Origin: Streptococcus pantholopis
Lineage (GTDB): Bacteria > Bacillota > Bacilli > Lactobacillales > Streptococcaceae
Reading direction: 5' to 3'
DNA length: 64,000 nucleotides
Assembly (NCBI RefSeq): GCF_001642085.1
Contig: NZ_CP014699.1
Coordinates: forward strand, 1,798,001 to 1,862,000
Below the pieces are notes generated by a model. The model made no database searches. It was not told where the DNA came from and saw only the letters and a program-made list of their open reading frames with translations. This document shows positions 61,028 through 64,000 of the stretch, piece by piece (positions within the stretch are counted from its first letter, which is position 1; the number at the start of each line of letters is the position of its first letter). A program made the translations under genes and the position numbers.

Positions 61028-61387
61028 CTAACGGAAATTGTGAGAAGGAGTGAGAAAGCCGCCCTGACGTCTTAGTTCATCATGCAGTATCCGTCTGACG
61101 TCAGCATCGGTCAGAGTTTTCTTTTTTTTGAGGGCTTTGTCTTTGCGGTCAGCATATACTTTTTTGATAGCTGCAATATTAAGGCCTTCATCCAGAAAGT
61201 CCTTAACTTCAAGCAAAGTATCCATATCATTTAAAGAATAAAGACGGCGGTTGCCTGAACTGCGATCCGGCCTTAGCAAACCCTGATCTTCATAATAGCG
61301 AATTTGGCGGGCAGTCAAATCAGTCAGCTTCATAACAGTTCCGATAGGAAAAACTGCCATAGAACGCCTTATTTCTTTTTCTTGCAT
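61028..61387 (-). CDS. glnR: Nitrogen regulator GlnR
   Basis: The 119-aa MerR-family repressor has FPIGTVMKLTDLTARQIRYY at the helix-turn-helix, followed by EDQGLLRPDRSSGNRRLYSL, and a C-terminal tail that senses glutamine-bound GlnA. It sits directly before glnA (51 bp apart), as in most streptococci. A perfect GlnR box lies in its promoter, so it autoregulates. Confidence 0.96.
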   Translation of the reverse strand: MQEKEIRRSMAVFPIGTVMKLTDLTARQIRYYEDQGLLRPDRSSGNRRLYSLNDMDTLLEVKDFLDEGLNIAAIKKVYADRKDKALKKKKTLTDADVRRILHDELRRQGGFLTPSHNFR

Positions 61388-61410
61388 GGTAAACCTCCCT
61401 TCAACTGTCT

Positions 61411-61464
61411 ATTATAAGATTAATAAAACGAACTGTCAAGGTATTAATGTGATATTTTGTGACA
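61411..61464 (-). promoter_or_regulatory. glnRA promoter with GlnR box
   Basis: On the minus strand TTGACA (61434-61439), 17 bp, TATAAT (61411-61416) is a full-consensus promoter. TGTGA-N7-TGACA (61448-61464) lies 8 bp before the -35 and fits the GlnR consensus TGTNA-N7-TNACA. Confidence 0.9.
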
Positions 61465-61465
61465 T

Positions 61466-61493
61466 AAAAAAAGCAAGTTTTCAAAAACTTACT
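61466..61493 (-). terminator. Terminator of the FUSC-like gene
   Basis: On the minus strand AAGTAAGTTTTTGAAAACTTGC forms a small hairpin with a T-run, after the stop at 61494. Confidence 0.65.
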
Positions 61494-62021
61494 TTACTTC
61501 TTAAAATGGGTAAGCAAAAACTGCTGGACTTTGTCAAAATCAGCGTTAACCAAAATAGCAACAAAGACGCCGCAAAAGGTTTCAAAAACACGGGCAAAAA
61601 CATAAAGGACAGTCTCATCTCTTGGGATAGACAGACTGATAATCAACATGGCTGCTACACCGCCGATAACTCCCGCTTTATTATTAAAGGCCACATTAAC
61701 CATAATGGTCAGCATGGTTAAGATTGGGACTAAAAGAGGACTGACCCAGAAACTGTTATTAAGCCATTCACTGACAAAATAGAAAATCAAGGCCATAAAA
61801 CCGCCGATAGAATTTCCTAAAATACGGGATGTGCCAAAATGGACACTTTTATCGAAGTCCTCCCGCAGGCTGAAAACCGCCGTCAAAGCAGCAATTTGCA
61901 TACCTTCCCAATGAAGGAGGGAGAAAAGCAGCAAAACCAAAAAGACAGCAATCCCTGTCTTTAAAGTCCGCATGCCTAATTTAAATTTTTTTCTGTCAAA
62001 CCGATATTCTTTAAACACCAT
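61494..62021 (-). CDS. Aromatic acid exporter-type (FUSC-like) membrane protein
   Basis: The 175-aa membrane protein has four or five hydrophobic segments (LKTGIAVFLVLLLFSLLH, IGGFMALIFYFVSEWL, LLVPILTMLTIMVNVAF, IGGVAAMLIISLSI) and the ALTAVFSLREDFDKSVHFG region typical of small ArAE/FUSC-like proteins (compare the SMU.362 position in S. mutans). Its transport substrate is not known. It lies between pgk and glnR on the minus strand, as I recall for S. mutans. Confidence 0.8.
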   Translation of the reverse strand: MVFKEYRFDRKKFKLGMRTLKTGIAVFLVLLLFSLLHWEGMQIAALTAVFSLREDFDKSVHFGTSRILGNSIGGFMALIFYFVSEWLNNSFWVSPLLVPILTMLTIMVNVAFNNKAGVIGGVAAMLIISLSIPRDETVLYVFARVFETFCGVFVAILVNADFDKVQQFLLTHFKK

Positions 62022-62190
62022 TAAACCTTCTTCTTTACTGCCTCTATTTTAACATGGAAGACAGCTTTTGCTAAAATTTTTTATAAATTTGTCTTTTCCT
62101 GATAAGCAATAAGCTGATTTATAAGAGCTAAACCGCCAAAAGATTTAAACCGTCTTACTGCATAAAACATTTTCACCTATTCCATGTCAT

Positions 62191-62229
62191 AAAAACAGCA
62201 AAAGCCAGGGGCTTCCCCAGCTTTTTGCT
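62191..62229 (-). terminator. Terminator of pgk
   Basis: On the minus strand AGCAAAAAGCTGGGG and CCCCTGGCTTTTGCT form a long, nearly perfect stem around AAG, followed by GTTTTT. Confidence 0.9.
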
Positions 62230-62236
62230 CTATGTC

Positions 62237-63433
62237 TTATTTTTCTGTAAGAGCTGAGAGACCTGGAAGAACTTTTCCTTCAAGGAGCTCCATAGAGGCC
62301 CCGCCGCCGGTAGAAATCCATGAGAATTTGTCGGCACGGCCCAGATTAATGGCAGCAGCTGCAGAATCTCCGCCGCCGATAATCGATTTAACCCCAGGCT
62401 GTTTAACGATAGCATCCATAACTCCGATAGTTCCTGCTTGGAAATCTGGATTTTCAAATACACCCATTGGGCCATTCCAGACTACTGTTTTAGCACCAGT
62501 CAGTTCATCGTCAAATTTGGCGATAGATTTAGGACCGATATCAAGACCTAAGAAACCTGGGTCAACTGCTTCGCCTTCCGTATCTTTAACTTCTGTATAA
62601 TCCGCAAAAGCATTAGCTTCTTTAGAATCGACAGGGAGCACAAGCCGGCCTTCTGCTTTTTCAAGCAATTCCTTAGCGATATCCAGCTTATCTTCTTCAA
62701 CCAGCGAATCACCAATTTCAATTCCCTGCGCCTTATAGAAGGTGTAAGTCATTCCGCCGCCGATAAGGACTTTATCAGCCTTAGAGAGCAGATTTTCAAT
62801 GACACCGATTTTATCAGATACCTTAGAACCGCCCAAGATAGCTACAAATGGACGCTCAGGACTTTCAACAGCCTCTTGGATATAGGCAATTTCATTTTCC
62901 AGAAGGAAGCCGGCAGCAGCTTTTTCAACATTAGCAGAAATCCCTACATTTGAAGCGTGAGCGCGGTGTGCTGTACCAAAAGCATCGTTGACAAAAATAC
63001 CATCACCGAGAGAAGCCCAGTACTGACCCAGTTCAGGATCGTTTTTAGATTCCTTTTTGCCGTCAACATCTTCAAAACGTGTGTTCTCAACAAGAAGGAC
63101 CTCTCCGTCTTTAAGAGCAGCAATAGCTGCTTCAAGCTTTTCACCCCGTGTTGCCCCTGGGAAGATAACTTCCTGACCGAGTTTTTCAGACAGGTCTTTT
63201 GCAACCGGTGCGAGTGATTTGCCTTCTTTATCTGCCTCTTCTTTTACACGGCCGAGGTGAGAAAAGAGGATAGCCCGGCCGCCTTGTTCAACAATATACT
63301 GAATCGTCGGTAAGGCCGCTGAAATCCGGTTATCATTTGTAATGACTCCGTCCTTTAAAGGAACATTAAAGTCAACACGGACTAAAACTTTTTTTCCTTT
63401 TAAGTTAAGGTCTTTAACAGTTAATTTCGCCAT
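62237..63433 (-). CDS. pgk: Phosphoglycerate kinase
   Basis: This glycolytic enzyme makes ATP from 1,3-bisphosphoglycerate. The 398-aa protein has the full length; it starts [20 protein letters not shown], with DFNVPLKDG, then [37 protein letters not shown] and the C-terminal nucleotide-binding [17 protein letters not shown] precedes the ATG at 63433. It follows gap, separated by 315 bp with a terminator and its own promoter. Confidence 0.97.
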   Translation of the reverse strand: MAKLTVKDLNLKGKKVLVRVDFNVPLKDGVITNDNRISAALPTIQYIVEQGGRAILFSHLGRVKEEADKEGKSLAPVAKDLSEKLGQEVIFPGATRGEKLEAAIAALKDGEVLLVENTRFEDVDGKKESKNDPELGQYWASLGDGIFVNDAFGTAHRAHASNVGISANVEKAAAGFLLENEIAYIQEAVESPERPFVAILGGSKVSDKIGVIENLLSKADKVLIGGGMTYTFYKAQGIEIGDSLVEEDKLDIAKELLEKAEGRLVLPVDSKEANAFADYTEVKDTEGEAVDPGFLGLDIGPKSIAKFDDELTGAKTVVWNGPMGVFENPDFQAGTIGVMDAIVKQPGVKSIIGGGDSAAAAINLGRADKFSWISTGGGASMELLEGKVLPGLSALTEK

Positions 63434-63467
63434 TTATCAGAACTCCTTAAAAAATTTTTACATGCTA

Positions 63468-63476
63468 ATTATATCA
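63468..63476 (-). promoter_or_regulatory. Promoter of pgk
   Basis: On the minus strand TGATATAAT is an extended -10, about 35 nt before the ATG; no good -35 is seen. Apart from this and the gap terminator, 63434-63748 is empty. Confidence 0.6.
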
Positions 63477-63673
63477 CAATTTTCATAAATACGGTAGATA
63501 AAATAGAGACTCTTCTGATACAGCAGTAGCTTAAGCGGCAAACAGATGTAAGCCTGCCAGCCAGCAAACGCCTGTCTCAAAACCTTTGTATGCTTCGAAA
63601 TATACAGACAAATCCCGATCAGCTGTCAGACTTTAAATGTTTTTTGTTTTTGATAGAAACAGCTATGTGCCAA

Positions 63674-63701
63674 CAAAAAAGAAGACCTTCCGATCTTCTT
63701 C
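63674..63701 (-). terminator. Terminator of gap
   Basis: On the minus strand AGAAGATC and GGTCTTCT pair around GGAA, followed by a TTTTTTG run. Confidence 0.85.
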
Positions 63702-63748
63702 TGTTATGTATGTATCAGCTTATTTCAGCTGATAAGCTTGGGCCTAAA

Positions 63749-64000
63749 TTACTGAGCAATTTTTGCGAAGTATTCAAGCGTACGAACAAGCTGAGATGTG
63801 TAAGACATTTCGTTATCGTACCATGAAACAACTTTAACTAACTGTTTGCCGTCAACGTCAAGCACTTTTGTTTGAGTTGCATCAAACAGTGAACCGTATG
63901 ACATACCCACGATATCTGAAGAAACGATTGGGTCTTCAGTGTAACCGTATGATTCATTTGCAGCAGCTTTCATAGCAGCGTTTACTTCTTCAGCAGTCAC
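63749..64000 (-). CDS. gap: Glyceraldehyde-3-phosphate dehydrogenase, C-terminal part
   Basis: The last 83 codons of [25 protein letters not shown], then [20 protein letters not shown] and [20 protein letters not shown] to the stop at 63749. These are conserved C-terminal GAPDH motifs. The rest, including the catalytic Cys, lies beyond the window edge. It precedes pgk as in most Firmicutes and ends in a strong terminator. Confidence 0.96.
   Translation of the reverse strand: MTAEEVNAAMKAAANESYGYTEDPIVSSDIVGMSYGSLFDATQTKVLDVDGKQLVKVVSWYDNEMSYTSQLVRTLEYFAKIAQ

Overview
The window looks like a chromosome segment of a low-GC Firmicute of the genus Streptococcus, probably close to the mutans group. 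Grounds: streptococcal housekeeping genes (gshF, hslO-dus, rocS, ybaB, tsaB-rimI-tsaD, rpoY-rnjA, glnR-glnA, pgk, gap), and the order glnA/glnR/small membrane protein/pgk/gap, which I recall from S. mutans. The species cannot be fixed from the sequence alone. I saw no rRNA, tRNA or CRISPR array.

Layout. 1-5.2 kb: end of gshF, an xpaC-telA pair, and an hslO-dus pair. 5.2-5.9 kb: a tandem array of ~114-bp hairpin units. 6-24.4 kb: a type VII secretion (T7SS/Ess) locus read on the minus strand, esxA-esaA-essA-[hairpin array]-esaB-essB-essC, followed by an effector cassette: a DUF4176-type protein, three small helical proteins, a 434-aa protein with a glycine-zipper stretch, and a membrane protein that may be its immunity factor. 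The cassette is bounded by a 1.79-kb near-identical partial copy of essC. Beyond that lie a secreted glucosaminidase/CHAP hydrolase and an AT-rich alpha/beta hydrolase. 24.8-26.8 kb: a three-gene XRE/ImmA module flanked by a 43-bp direct repeat. 26.9-28.5 kb: two CPBP-family membrane proteins. 28.8-33.8 kb: a degraded AT-rich island between two copies of the ybaB start region, with tyrosine-integrase remnants next to each copy. It carries a truncated AAA+ ATPase, an IS5-like remnant, a NUDIX hydrolase and an AlkA-like glycosylase. 34-38.6 kb: a two-component system and two more CPBP proteins. 39-64 kb: mostly core genes (rocS, a DUF59 protein, sbcDC, ilvD, a BaiN-like flavoprotein, azlCD, a galactitol-type PTS operon with two sugar-phosphate isomerases and a DeoR regulator, the tsa genes, rpoY-rnjA, a LysM-CHAP protein, glnRA, pgk, gap).

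How the parts fit together. The T7SS operon has a consensus sigma-A promoter whose -35 lies inside a perfect 16-bp palindrome. A hairpin with a T-run between esxA and esaA may keep EsxA in excess over the membrane machine. The duplicated essC segment is a direct repeat around the effector cassette, so recombination between the copies would delete the cassette and truncate EssC.

The most unusual feature is a family of modular hairpin elements in five intergenic arrays. The units share termini (AAGATACAAAGCCC... and ...GGGCGTGTTCAATT). Their stems differ between copies with compensating changes. Some units carry a second, 104-bp repeat inside, which recalls the modular BOX elements of pneumococcus although the sequence differs. 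In three arrays the same terminus sits 15-16 nt upstream of a start codon (esaB, sbcD, a CPBP gene), just before the ribosome-binding site.
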